Shown here: piece after piece, positions 1 through 8,765 of the stretch
How positions within the stretch are numbered: the first letter of the stretch is position 1
How the letters are laid out: the number at the start of each line of letters is the position of its first letter
Notes under the pieces: generated by a model
What the model was told of the DNA's origin: nothing
What the model saw: the letters and a program-made list of their open reading frames with translations, nothing else
Databases searched by the model: none
Program-made: the position numbers and the translations under genes
Assembly: GCA_005223375.1 (NCBI GenBank)
Contig: RXOD01005204.1
Span: 1 to 15,324, forward strand
Direction of reading: 5' to 3'
Origin: Amoebophrya sp. AT5.2
Lineage: Eukaryota; Sar; Dinophyceae; Syndiniales; Amoebophryaceae
Length of the DNA: 15,324 nt

Positions 1-14
1 CCCTCCCCCCCCCC

Positions 15-32
15 ATTCTCCGTCCGGAGAAT
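15..32. repeat. Compact inverted repeat, 8-bp arms
   Basis: ATTCTCCG (15-22) and CGGAGAAT (25-32) are exact reverse complements separated by two bases. It directly follows a C-rich tract at 1-14. Confidence 0.85.
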
Positions 33-53
33 TATGGGAGTTTCTGAACAGCC

Positions 54-98
54 TCTAAAAAAATCGCCTTGAATCAAGGCGATGGCGATTTTTTTAGA
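54..98. repeat. Nested inverted repeat, 15-bp outer arms
   Basis: The outer arms 54-68 (TCTAAAAAAATCGCC) and 84-98 are perfect reverse complements. A second hairpin lies inside: ATCGCCTTG (63-71) and CAAGGCGAT (75-83) with a 3-nt loop. The inner and outer pairings compete for 63-68. It resembles a bacterial terminator in shape, but the context is eukaryotic. It could be the end of a small inverted-repeat element. Confidence 0.85.
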
Positions 99-249
99 AT
101 TATATTTATTACTAAGCTGTTAGACTATTTCCATGCGGTTTCGCTTGTACAACCTCGTTAGCAAAATAAAATCCTAAGCCTCATTGTCATCAATTTCAAT
201 TTATGCGCTATTAGCGTGCAGCGGCGACGAGGACGACGACCTGGATGGA

Positions 250-450
250 TCAAAATAACAGTACCTGCCCGACTTGTGGTGCCGCGCGGACCCCCTTGTC
301 CAGTCGATCCATGTATTGCTTCTTTCGGTCCGTTTTTGTCAGTGGGCTGGGGCCGAGATTCTGGTTCGCTGGACCTCCTCGCTGCATGGGCCCTCCATTC
401 ATGTCGTCCAGAATCTCGTTTAGTCTTTGCAATCCGCGGCCATCTTGCAT
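250..450 (-). CDS. Possible short exon of an unrecognised gene
   Basis: Starting at ATG 450 this encodes MQDGRGLQRLNEILDDMNGG and continues through KTDRKKQYMDRLDKG to a stop at 250. The composition is mixed and protein-like rather than repetitive, and the frame is open upstream to a TGA near 498. A donor-like GTACTG begins at 264, after codon CAG. It resembles the GTACT donors of helicase introns 2 and 3, so the last five codons and stop may be intron. Leftward, an acceptor-like CTAACAG near 120 would open a frame to the window edge. This could be a first or an internal exon; no function is suggested. Confidence 0.35.
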   Translation of the reverse strand: MQDGRGLQRLNEILDDMNGGPMQRGGPANQNLGPSPLTKTDRKKQYMDRLDKGVRAAPQVGQVLLF

Positions 451-596
451 GGCCAACGGATTTGTGATCTCAGGACGGAACGAGATCTTGCTTCGTCAAG
501 AAAAGAAGTGCTGGATGAGGAAGAAGAAAACTTTCTAGTATATAGAGTCTGTTCTGTGTCAATCGGAACACGAGAGGGGGCGAGCAACTCAAACTA

Positions 597-648
597 GCGG
601 CAAAGCCGCCCGTATAGCGTCACCGGAAGCCGGTAGCAGCTTCGCTGC
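597..648. repeat. Cluster of three 5-bp-stem, 3-nt-loop hairpins
   Basis: GCGGC-AAA-GCCGC (597-609), ACCGG-AAG-CCGGT (622-634) and GCAGC-TTC-GCTGC (636-648) follow one another within 52 bases. All have the same stem and loop size. No gene covers them. Confidence 0.8.
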
Positions 649-747
649 GGAAGAGTGAAAGCGGTGCGTGGTACAGAAAAAGTAGAGCACCTCCAGAAAC
701 AGAGATCGAGTAGGAGAAGGCGCGATCAACCCCACACCAGTGGCCCG

Positions 748-763
748 ACGTGCACGTGCACGT
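748..763. repeat. 16-bp perfect palindrome ACGTGCACGTGCACGT
   Basis: The sequence equals its own reverse complement. It contains overlapping CACGTG (E-box/G-box type) and GTGCAC palindromes. A binding site is possible but not shown. Confidence 0.8.
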
Positions 764-1114
764 GAGGCACCGACAGACACAATCTATCACCATTTGAAAA
801 TGACAGCGACAGCCACAGCCACCACGTCGCTCATTAATCACGAGGGCACAACAGATTGATTGAGATATCAACCGCGAGTGATTCCCACAATTGTAGTACT
901 GTACAACCGAGAAAGATGATGAATCACAACCAAGGCACAAAGGAATTGCAACAGATTTTTCTAGACTTTCGTCCTGTCTTCAATTCGGAAGTCAGTGCAT
1001 CATGCGAGGAATCGGAATCCCACACACAAAATAAAGCATAAGTAGCTGTCGCGTCACTCGCCGCAGCGAGCGGATCCTCGACGAGAATATGAACCGTAAA
1101 AACAAGCCTCGCAC

Positions 1115-2518
1115 TCACACACTTTGCGCTTCTTTATACACGCCAATCTGCTTGATCGCGAGTTTGCAAGACCCCCCTATGACCAAGCCAATCACTTTTA
1201 CTGCGGAGCAAACTGTTAGTGTTACCGCACTTTTCTTACTCGTCTTAACACTACTCTTACTGTTACTTTCTCCCAACAAGGCCGAAGCCCCTTCTGGTTG
1301 TTCTCCACCTCGCCAGCTCTCGCATTCAAAAGCAATCCGGTGGCAGATCCAGCAGTCTTCATAATTCATCCGCTTCTGCGCCGGAGCGAGGTCGCTGCGC
1401 AACTGAACTTCTACCTTCTTCCACACCGGCCGTAGCGCGCCACCGTACCAATCGCCGCCTTCTAGAACCAGAAACAGTGGCACCTGAGGTATTTCCGCCC
1501 TTGCTGTGGAGTATTTTCCGGGCTCCAAAAACCGGGCCACGAGGTAAATGCCGTCGAATTCCCGCAGATCCAAGACTTCCTCCTCCGAATTTGCCACCAC
1601 TGACACGCGGTCCCCGGCGGCGACTCTGGCCTCCAGTACAAAAGGACCGGATGAGTTTGAGTCCCCAGTCGAAGAAAGTGGCGGCCGCTCCTCTGCATCC
1701 AGCAAGCCGTCCAGCAATCCCAAGACACAGTCCGACTGCGCGCTGCAGCGCCGCTCCAGCCGCGTATTTGATGTGATGAGCGGCACCTGCAAATCAGGAG
1801 CACGCGCCAGGAAAGTTTTGCGGAAGCCGACGTCGATCGTGTGCAGCAGTGGTGTTGTTGTCCCCCCGTTTATCGGAAGTTCATCGTGCGCCGACGAGGA
1901 GGCGGAGTTTTTCTTCCCATAGGCTTGATGGTCAGGCGCCATCGCCAAGCCTTGCCAGAAGCTGTTGAACGGCGACGCGAGTGGAAACGCGACTGGAGGC
2001 ACCGAAACACGTGTGTGCTGCGGAAGCTTCATGTTCTCTTCGCCTATCCTCTGCCCCCGTGCGGATATTCTCCTCTCACTTCGGCCCGCCTGTCCGGCCC
2101 CGAGCTCCACTTTTTCTTCCACGGCCGCCTCTCGCACACCCAACGACTCAGCTCGTAGTTCTCTCGCGCCTCCGCCATCGTCCGTCCAGCCCAGGATTTG
2201 GTCGAACCCTCGCCGCAATTTCCACGCCAGCTCCTCCGGCTGTCGCCGCACCAAGGCCCCTTCACGCGCGACGACGTTGAAAAGCGACTTCGACGTCAAC
2301 CCCACTCCCAAAACACTCCGGAGGCCTTCCGCAAGCAAGGAGGAGGAATCGGCGGCCTCCGTTCGCTCCTGTACGTCGACAGCGCACCCAAGGTAGAGCC
2401 AGGCGCACGCCCGCGCGTTTCCACTGTTGTACAGCGGTGCTCCCGTTGCAATGCAGGCACGGATGTCCTCTTGAATGCTTCGCAACTCGAGCGTGTTTCC
2501 GCTCCTGGAAGGGTCCAT
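1115..2518 (-). CDS. Hypothetical protein with GAPLYNSG helical motif
   Basis: An open frame of 467 residues with no function I can name. Residues about 15-110 look like a helical module: IQEDIRACIATGAPLYNSG, then ACAWLYLG, LLAEGL and AWKLRRGFDQIL. I associate the pattern (GAPxYNxG, then Cys/Tyr helices, then a late LRxxFDxIL) with a poorly characterised helical family in bacteria and algae. The middle is Ser/Pro-rich. Residues about 310-400 are more ordered (FDGIYLVARFLEPGKYS, LFLVLEGGDWYGG) and include CWICHRIAFEC, a cysteine-rich patch that might bind metal. The last 50 or so residues look like read-through into an intron or UTR; several GTAA sites lie there, so the true end is uncertain. 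The start is the first ATG after an in-frame TAG, and an AG acceptor-like site lies 12 nt upstream. It lies downstream of the helicase on the same strand. Confidence 0.6.
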   Translation of the reverse strand: MDPSRSGNTLELRSIQEDIRACIATGAPLYNSGNARACAWLYLGCAVDVQERTEAADSSSLLAEGLRSVLGVGLTSKSLFNVVAREGALVRRQPEELAWKLRRGFDQILGWTDDGGGARELRAESLGVREAAVEEKVELGAGQAGRSERRISARGQRIGEENMKLPQHTRVSVPPVAFPLASPFNSFWQGLAMAPDHQAYGKKNSASSSAHDELPINGGTTTPLLHTIDVGFRKTFLARAPDLQVPLITSNTRLERRCSAQSDCVLGLLDGLLDAEERPPLSSTGDSNSSGPFVLEARVAAGDRVSVVANSEEEVLDLREFDGIYLVARFLEPGKYSTARAEIPQVPLFLVLEGGDWYGGALRPVWKKVEVQLRSDLAPAQKRMNYEDCWICHRIAFECESWRGGEQPEGASALLGESNSKSSVKTSKKSAVTLTVCSAVKVIGLVIGGSCKLAIKQIGVYKEAQSV

Positions 2519-3153
2519 TCTTGTGTCTTTCTATATATTGTGCCGATCTGCATCTCCATCTGCTTTTTCTGGTGATAGATTTGTTTTTGTTCCACTTCCA
2601 GCTGATGGTGGATTATGGTTCTAAGTTCGCCTGCCGCTCGAGCCAAAAGTTCAAACCCCATACAGATACACACGAAGGCGAGCACGGACATGGAGGTACT
2701 ACCACTTCTCGGAAAAGCTGCACTTGACCTCGAACACAATGCTTTGCAGGTCCAGGTTGTTTTTTACTTACTTCTCGAGCTCGACTTTCTTCAGTAATTG
2801 TGTCGCCTCAGTTTCCGAACAAGGTTTCTTCGTCGAAAGCAGCCACCTCCGGTTTCAGATTCACTCGCGGCAAGAGGAACGCCATTGTCCAGCTCCAGCC
2901 CTTGGATTAAAAAGCAGACTCTTGTGTTCAATCAGCGATGCGAGAATCCCTTCTCTGATCAACACGACGAATCGCAGAAACGGAAAGTCCGAAAAACAGC
3001 AAGTTTCCCTTCCCAAACGGCATCGCTATATCTTTGTTTATGCTTGTTCTTGTTCACCCCTCAATCCTATTTCTCCTCCGGTTGAAGCAGTTGTGATGTG
3101 CCACTGCCATCGAATTCAAGTCGCGCTGCATAGGATCGCAGACCCTCGCTCCC
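2519..3153. other. Spacer between helicase and GAPLYNSG gene
   Basis: It contains the helicase 3' UTR and the upstream region of the next gene. Two minus-strand stretches look weakly coding (2531-2691 and 2702-2758, see findings), but no complete spliced model could be built. An AG acceptor-like site (ATATATAG) ends at 2531, 12 nt before the ATG at 2518. Confidence 0.45.
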
Positions 3154-6100
3154 TCACTCCTCCTCTTCCGGTTTAACGGCGATGTTGGAGTCGCACACTT
3201 GCTGCAGGATCTGGCGTAGCTCTACCAGGGGTGCGTCGTTTTGCAGGATTAGTTTCGGCGTGTGCGCCATTCGCAACACCAGCGACTCCATGCAAGCCTT
3301 CAGCGCCCCCATCAGGCTCGCGGTCTCGAAACTACACCGCACTGGCATCCACCCGTCGAGGTACAGGTGCCCCTGCGAGTAGCTCAAAGCTAAAGAACTC
3401 CCCAGTATAACCGGCACGACGGACGTGTTGGTCACGTTCCGACACTGTACGTTGCCGTGCACGGTGCCGAGTTCGGCAACTTCTTGTCCCATCACGTGCA
3501 GCCGGTGGTAGGTCTTCGCGTCGGTCGAGCTGTTCGCAGTCTGTTCCTCAAAAACGTAGTACTTCTCCGGCGGAAGGGCCACCTCGTCTGCGCAGCAGGA
3601 CTGCTGCTGAATGTTGCCCGTCTCCATCGGCCCGAGCCACACCCGCCGCCGGCCCTGGTGCATGCTGAAGTGGTCCAACGAAATCGCGATCAGCAACTGC
3701 AGTGCGTCCCACCGCTGCTTGGACCACGCGACCCGGACCGGCTGCTCGAAGCCCATCTGCTGCAGCTGGATTTCCAACTGACGCGCGGAGTCGAACACAA
3801 TGCGCACGACGTTGCCGTTCACCCCGTTGTCGCGGCAGTAAATCGGGTTCAGGTGCCTCTGCGTGTCGAACAACTGGTACAAGATCTTCAGCGTCAGGAT
3901 CTGGTCGCTGTAACACGGGTTCGAGATATACTGCTGCTTCAGCGGTGAGTCCTGCCGAATCGGGTCCTGGTAACAGGCGGCGGCCGCAATCAAGCACATG
4001 GGCTGAGAGACACCCATCAACGAGGAAAGCAGAACGGCGTAGGCCATGCGAGGCTCGATGGGAAGCTTGGAAATCTGCACGCCGAGGGGAGTCAGCCGCT
4101 GAAACTGGTCGATGGCGTACAACTCTTGGAGAATCTGTGCGGTGCGAGCGCGGTTGGCTTTCGATGTAAAAGAAGTACAAATATCGAATAAAGTGAAACA
4201 AACAAATTAATGCAGGTGGCGCCGGTAGTCTATCCTAATTCGAGTCTACACGTCCTATCTTAAACACGCAACGCAGAACTGAGGGGAACGGAGTGGAAAA
4301 CGAAAAGTCGAATATAAAGTGAAACAAATTAATACTTAAGTGGAGAATGAAGAGTACTGCGATCGCGCGGTTAATGTTTTCTGGGGATGGCGGGTCCAAA
4401 GCTTCGGTAAGAAAAGTGTTGATCTCTCCGAGCCGCAGCCATTTCACCATCAACGCGGATTGGTGCAAAGGTGTTCGCGTCATTTCCGGTGCCTGCGTCT
4501 CGGGAAGGCTGTCAAACCGCCACTTGGTGCATAGCCGGAAGCATACCTGTCCGTGTGCGTTTCACCGCCATACATGTTTTGAGTTTTGGATTTGATTCGT
4601 TGAGCCGCGCCATTTTGCAGACCACGCAGGCACTTTCAACGCCTCCACAACACTCACTACGTCATCATCAACATCATCAATCCGGATCCGCTCAGGTTTC
4701 TCAACAAAAAAGGAGTGAGGAGTGTAGCTACAACTAACATGCGTTCCAACTCCAAGTCCAAGTAAAGTCTTAGTGTTAGTACTCCACTGTGCGTCCGCCC
4801 TGCGCGCCCCATTCTCTGCGTCAAGTTGTGTCGTGCCGCCCAGTGGATGTCCATTCTGCTCATTAGCGGCTGCGCGCGGTTCGCAGAGGTTGCCAGGTTC
4901 AACCCCTCGTGCACCGGGCGGTAGTACTTCATTTTGCACTTGCAGGTGTCGATCACGTACGAGATGTCCGGGATGGTCACCGAGGTCTCCGCGATGTTGG
5001 TCGCGAGCACCACCTTGATCCGCCCCGCCCCGGGGTTCTGGAACACCAGGTGCTGCTCCGACTTGGGCACCTGCGAGTGCAACGGGAGGAAATAGCACGC
5101 CTGCAGCTGCGGCGACCGCCGCAGCGTCTTTAGGCAGCGCGCGATCTCGTCCCAGCCGGCGAGGAACAGCAGCACCCCGCCCCGCAGTTCCTGCCGCATG
5201 ATGTAGCACAGGATCCCCTCGATGAGCTCCACGTGCAGCTCGTTTTCGTTCAGCTGGCGCACCACCTGCTCCGTGTTCCGCGAGTAGTTCAGGTTCGGGT
5301 TGAACTCGATGTCGGGGTTCCAGTAGCTGCTCTGCTTGCCCGTGGTCTTCGGCGCGGGCTTCCAGTTCAGCAGTTCGATCGTGTCCTCCAGATAGTAACA
5401 GGTCACCGGAAAGGTGCGCCCCGGCACGTCGATGATGCGGCACGAGCTCCGCCGCCCCATGTACGCCTGCAGCTTTTGCAGGTCGATGGTCGCGGACATG
5501 AGCACCACGCGCAGCTTCGGGTTCGACGCGATCAGCCGCCGCAGCACGATGAGCAGAAAATCCGTGTTGCAGTCGCGCTCATGCACCTCGTCCACGATCA
5601 CGTGCGAGATCCCGTGCAGCCCCGCGGCGAGGCGTTTTAGGAGAACCCCGACGGTCATGTACGCGATCGCCCCGCTCGGTCGCGGCGGCACCTGGTCGAA
5701 GCGCACCATGTACCCACAGCTCGTCCCCAGCGGCTCGCCGCGCTCCTGCGCGACGCGCTCCGCCACCGAGATCGCCGCCACCCGCCGCGGCTGCGTCACG
5801 ATGATGTTGCAGTCCACGCCCTTGTTCCGCCCGATGTAGTAATCTAACAAAAACTGGGGGATCTGGGTGGTCTTTCCGCACCCCGTCTGCCCCTGCACCA
5901 GCACCACCTGGCTGCCCTCGATCTCGGACACGATCTCGTGCTGCATGTTCCAAATCGGCAGCCTGATCCGCTCCTGCTGCATCAGCTGGTACAGCTGGTT
6001 GGACTGCTTGTTCCGCAGTTCTTGTAGGAGCTGCTGGTTCACCGCGTCGCCCGTGTACACGTGGTTCCCGCGCGCGGCGTTGCTGGTGGAGCCCCAAGGG

Positions 6101-8765
6101 TCGGCGCACGCGCGCGGCTCGCTCCACGAGATCGCGCCCTCGGACTCGTAGTTCGCGGACATGCTCCAGGGCGCCGCGTCGATCTTCAGCGCCACGTCGA
6201 TCACGGGCGCCTCCGCGTCGTACTCCACGGGCGAGAAGTTGCAGGTCTCCGTCACGAACTTGCGCAGCACCCCCCGCATGTGCTGCGACAGCCCGAACTC
6301 GCCCGGCTCGATCGTGTCGGACGCGGACTTGTCGTGCATGGAGCTCGCCTTCGCGATCACCTTGCGCCGGCACAGCATCTTGCACACCCGCATCGCCAGC
6401 TCCGTGCTGGCGCCCTTCTTGGACCCGGACACCACGCTGCACCGCAGCCGTTCCTTCGGCGAGATCATGATGTCCAGGGTCGCGCGGAACCCGGGCACCA
6501 CGATCAGCGGCCACGTCACCATCGCGTTGATCGGGAGCTTCCGCTTCTGCAGAAACTGGTTCAGGTTCTGCTTGCTGTTGTTCAGGTCGTACCCGTACGT
6601 CTCCCCCTTATCCTCGTCCTCCTCGGGCAGGTTCGGCGTGAACGCCGGCTCCCACTCCGTCTGGTCGTCCCAGCGAATCACCTTGTTGTTCGTCCGCTTG
6701 TCCAGCTGCAGGTACCCCTTCACCTGCTCCTGCGAGTCGTTCAGGTACAAAAAACTCAGCCCGTCCGCGCTCATGTGCACAGCGCGCACCCGGTCCGGCC
6801 AGTCGCTGTGGCGAAACGAGTTCTCCTCCACGATCACCGTCCGGCACGGCGGCCCCATGTCCTCCTGGACCGTGGCGCGCTCCGCGTTCGGGTCGATGTA
6901 GCCCCCGCCGCCGAAACTGGTGGTCTCGTCCTTCGGGAGCGAGGCCCCGGCGGAAGTGCCGCCGCCGGCGGTGACCAGACCCTGCGCCGGGCCGGCGGCG
7001 GCGATCGCGGACCCCGCGGGCCGGGCCGTGGGGTCCACCATGCACCACAGACCCTGGATGTCCATGATGGGCTCGGGAATCTCGACCCCCATGCGCGTGC
7101 GGAACGTGCGGAAGATCTCGCCCGGGCGGTCCACCCACTGCCCCGCAGAAGCCGCGACGTGCTTCGAAACGTGCGGCGCGGCGATCATCTGGCCCGTGCC
7201 CGCGAACTGCCCGTTGGCGCCGAACTTGCCGGCGTTCTGCAGCTGCGGGCCGTCGCCCTCAATCGCAACCACGTTGCGCAGCTCGTCGATCGGCCGCCCG
7301 TCCGGCCCGATCGGCACCTGCCCGGTCAACGCCCGCAGCACCTCGTCCCGCTTCCGCCGTTTCGGCGCCTCCGGCGGCTCCATAATTCGGAACGCGCCCC
7401 TTTGCAGCGGTCGCAGCCCGCGCACGCCCAAATTGTTTTGCTCCACTTCCTCCTCTTCCTCCTCCCATCCGACGCCTGGACCCGCCGTGCGTTTGCGGTC
7501 GGTAATCAACGGCGCGCTCGCGGAAGCCTTCGCCGCCATGCCCCTGCCGAAAAATTCGCGAGCGCTGAACTTCGCCAGCGGCGGACATATCTGCGTCGCC
7601 ATCATGCCCGTGGTGTCGTACTCTGTGTCATACTCTTCATCGTAGCGGTAAATCGGGGCCCCGTTCCCATACGCACTCCCGCTGGAAGCCCCCCCGCCGC
7701 TTCCAAACCCCGGTCCTGGCACGAGCCCCCGACCCAGCTGCGGTGGTGGAGCTTGGCGCATTTTGCTCAAATCTTCGACAACGGGCACCAAATTCCCGTT
7801 CGCGTCGGGTCTCAGTACCTTGCGGATACCGGATGCCGGGGCGTCCGCGGATGCCTTGGGGACGGGAATCGCGAGCCCGAGTTCCTCCTCCAGACCGAGA
7901 TCCAGCAAAAAAGGTTCGTCGTCGTCCAAGTTCACGTCCGGGTCCACGCTGGGGTCTTGCTCGGGTGCTGGATCCGCGTCTCCGGCCTCGCTGGAAGGCG
8001 CAGCCCTGTTAAACCAGAATTTGTCGACATGAAGCTCGAATGTGAATCGATAAAAAGTAGAAAGTTTCATATATCAATGGCTCAGACATGCCTCCAGGTC
8101 CAAATAAAGTGCGGAAAAATATAGTTCTTGAAAGAATAGCACCAATGCTCCCCCTCTTTATACCGGCCGGAGTATCCCCCGACACCGACTTCGATGAGTT
8201 CAAACTCCTGAAGGCTCTCCACTCCCAGCATTTCTGCTGCCCGCTTATCTATTGCGTTTTGTTTCTCTTCTTCGAACTCTGCTTCGGCCACAACCCGGCA
8301 CGCGCTGATTCCCGGCGGCGCTCTCAAATGGGCGTACTCAGTGAACTGCTTTTCCTCCAGCGCCGCGGTGTCGTTCCGCATGTCCGTGCCGCGGCCGCTC
8401 CGGGTTTTCGCCCCGGTGCGGGTCCGTTCGACCGTCCCGAGGCCGGCGAACTGGGCCAGGTCCAAGGGCATGTCCATTTGCTCGAACATCTCCACGATGC
8501 TCTGTTCCTGCGCCGTTTTCTTCTGCGTGACCGCCTCCTTGTGGGTGTACGTCTGCAGCTTCCCCAGGTCGCTGCGGAAGACCACCACGTCGCACAACCA
8601 TTTGCCGTTGGACTCGCCGTCCTCCTTCGGGAGCTGCCTGAAGTTGAACACAGGCGCCTGCCGGATGGGCGACTCGGAATCCAAACACCACTGCTGAAAC
8701 CAAGGAACCAGCGCAAGCTTGTCACTGTTGTCTCGGTGGAGCCGACCCGCAAACTTCAAGGACAT
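3154..8765 (-). CDS. DHX9: DHX9/maleless-like DExH-box RNA helicase, four exons
   Basis: ATP-dependent RNA helicase of the RNA helicase A (DHX9/MLE) group, which unwinds dsRNA and RNA:DNA hybrids, mainly in the nucleus. Exons 8765-8164, 8005-4783, 4546-4358 and 4134-3154 join in frame to 1664 residues, ending in TGA. Visible in order: dsRBD1 about 19-96 (PWFQQWC, KWLCDVVVF); a long low-complexity insert; a W-rich module about 510-655; dsRBD2 about 673-755 (NLNQFLQKRK); motif I GQTGCGKT 906-913; motif Ia TQPRR; motif II DEVH 1006-1009; motif III SAT 1038-1040; motif V ATNIAETSVTI; motif VI QRMGRAGR 1264-1271; then winged-helix/HA2 and OB-fold regions in exons 3-4. The start is the first ATG after an in-frame TAA. 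All catalytic motifs look intact. Human DHX9 is about 1270 residues; the excess here is the insert, and the C-terminal RGG tail is missing. The pairing of two N-terminal dsRBDs with this core separates it from Prp22/Prp16-type helicases. Orthology is inferred from memory of the family. Confidence 0.93.
4135..4357 (-). other. Intron 3 of the helicase gene (223 nt, GT-AG)
   Basis: Donor GTACTCTT, acceptor CCGCACAG, phase 0. This joint gives PENINRAIA-ILQELYAID. From the PP pair to LTPLG that is 30 residues, collinear with human DHX9 without a gap. Other joints using nearby repeats (for example one giving NRARTAQILQEL) also keep frame but add residues, so the canonical joint is preferred. The intron is AT-rich and contains an imperfect internal direct repeat. 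Confidence 0.85.
4547..4782 (-). other. Intron 2 of the helicase gene (236 nt, GT-AG)
   Basis: Donor GTACTAAC, acceptor CGGACAG, phase 0. Removing it joins QRMGRAGRTHSG to VCFRLCTKWRF, which follows the DHX9 family pattern after motif VI (GRAGR...PGFCFHLCS). Both flanks carry GTA directly after the junction, and the end of exon 2 resembles the intron 3' end (see findings). Confidence 0.9.
8006..8163 (-). other. Intron 1 of the helicase gene (158 nt, GT-AG)
   Basis: Donor GTATAAAG, acceptor TTTAACAG. The exon 1 reading frame is left with two bases (CG) at 8164 and exon 2 supplies the third (G at 8005), giving an Arg codon and restoring frame exactly. Unspliced, exon 1 runs into a stop at 8082. 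The joint falls in the acidic, low-complexity region after dsRBD1, so homology does not test it; the phase match and canonical ends do. Confidence 0.8.

Larger units (their letters stand above)
457..1114. other. Non-coding spacer left of the GAPLYNSG gene
   Basis: No convincing gene on either strand; the open frames are short and compositionally random. It holds the hairpin cluster at 597-648, the palindrome at 748-763, and a small inverted repeat CTCGC/GCGAG at 1057-1070. It would contain the 3' UTR of the gene to its right. Confidence 0.5.

Noticed and set aside
54..98. Rho-independent bacterial terminator
   Set aside because: The stem followed by T-run fits in shape, but the T-run is part of a symmetric inverted repeat, and the window is eukaryotic with spliced genes.
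241..264. A 24-nt intron (GTACTG...CATCCAG)
   Set aside because: Too short compared with the 158-236 nt introns supported here. A larger intron or simple read-through to the stop is more likely.
3457..3948. Plus-strand frame of 163 codons
   Set aside because: It is the antisense shadow of helicase exon 4, whose residues follow the HA2 region of the family.
4135..4372. Non-canonical splicing of intron 3 at the AACCGCGC repeats
   Set aside because: It keeps frame but gives two extra residues. The GT-AG joint aligns with DHX9 without gaps.
6061..8124. Plus-strand open frame of 687 codons
   Set aside because: It is antisense to helicase exon 2. Its product is Arg/His/Val/Leu-rich, as expected from the mirror of GC-rich coding sequence, while the minus strand shows clear helicase and dsRBD motifs.
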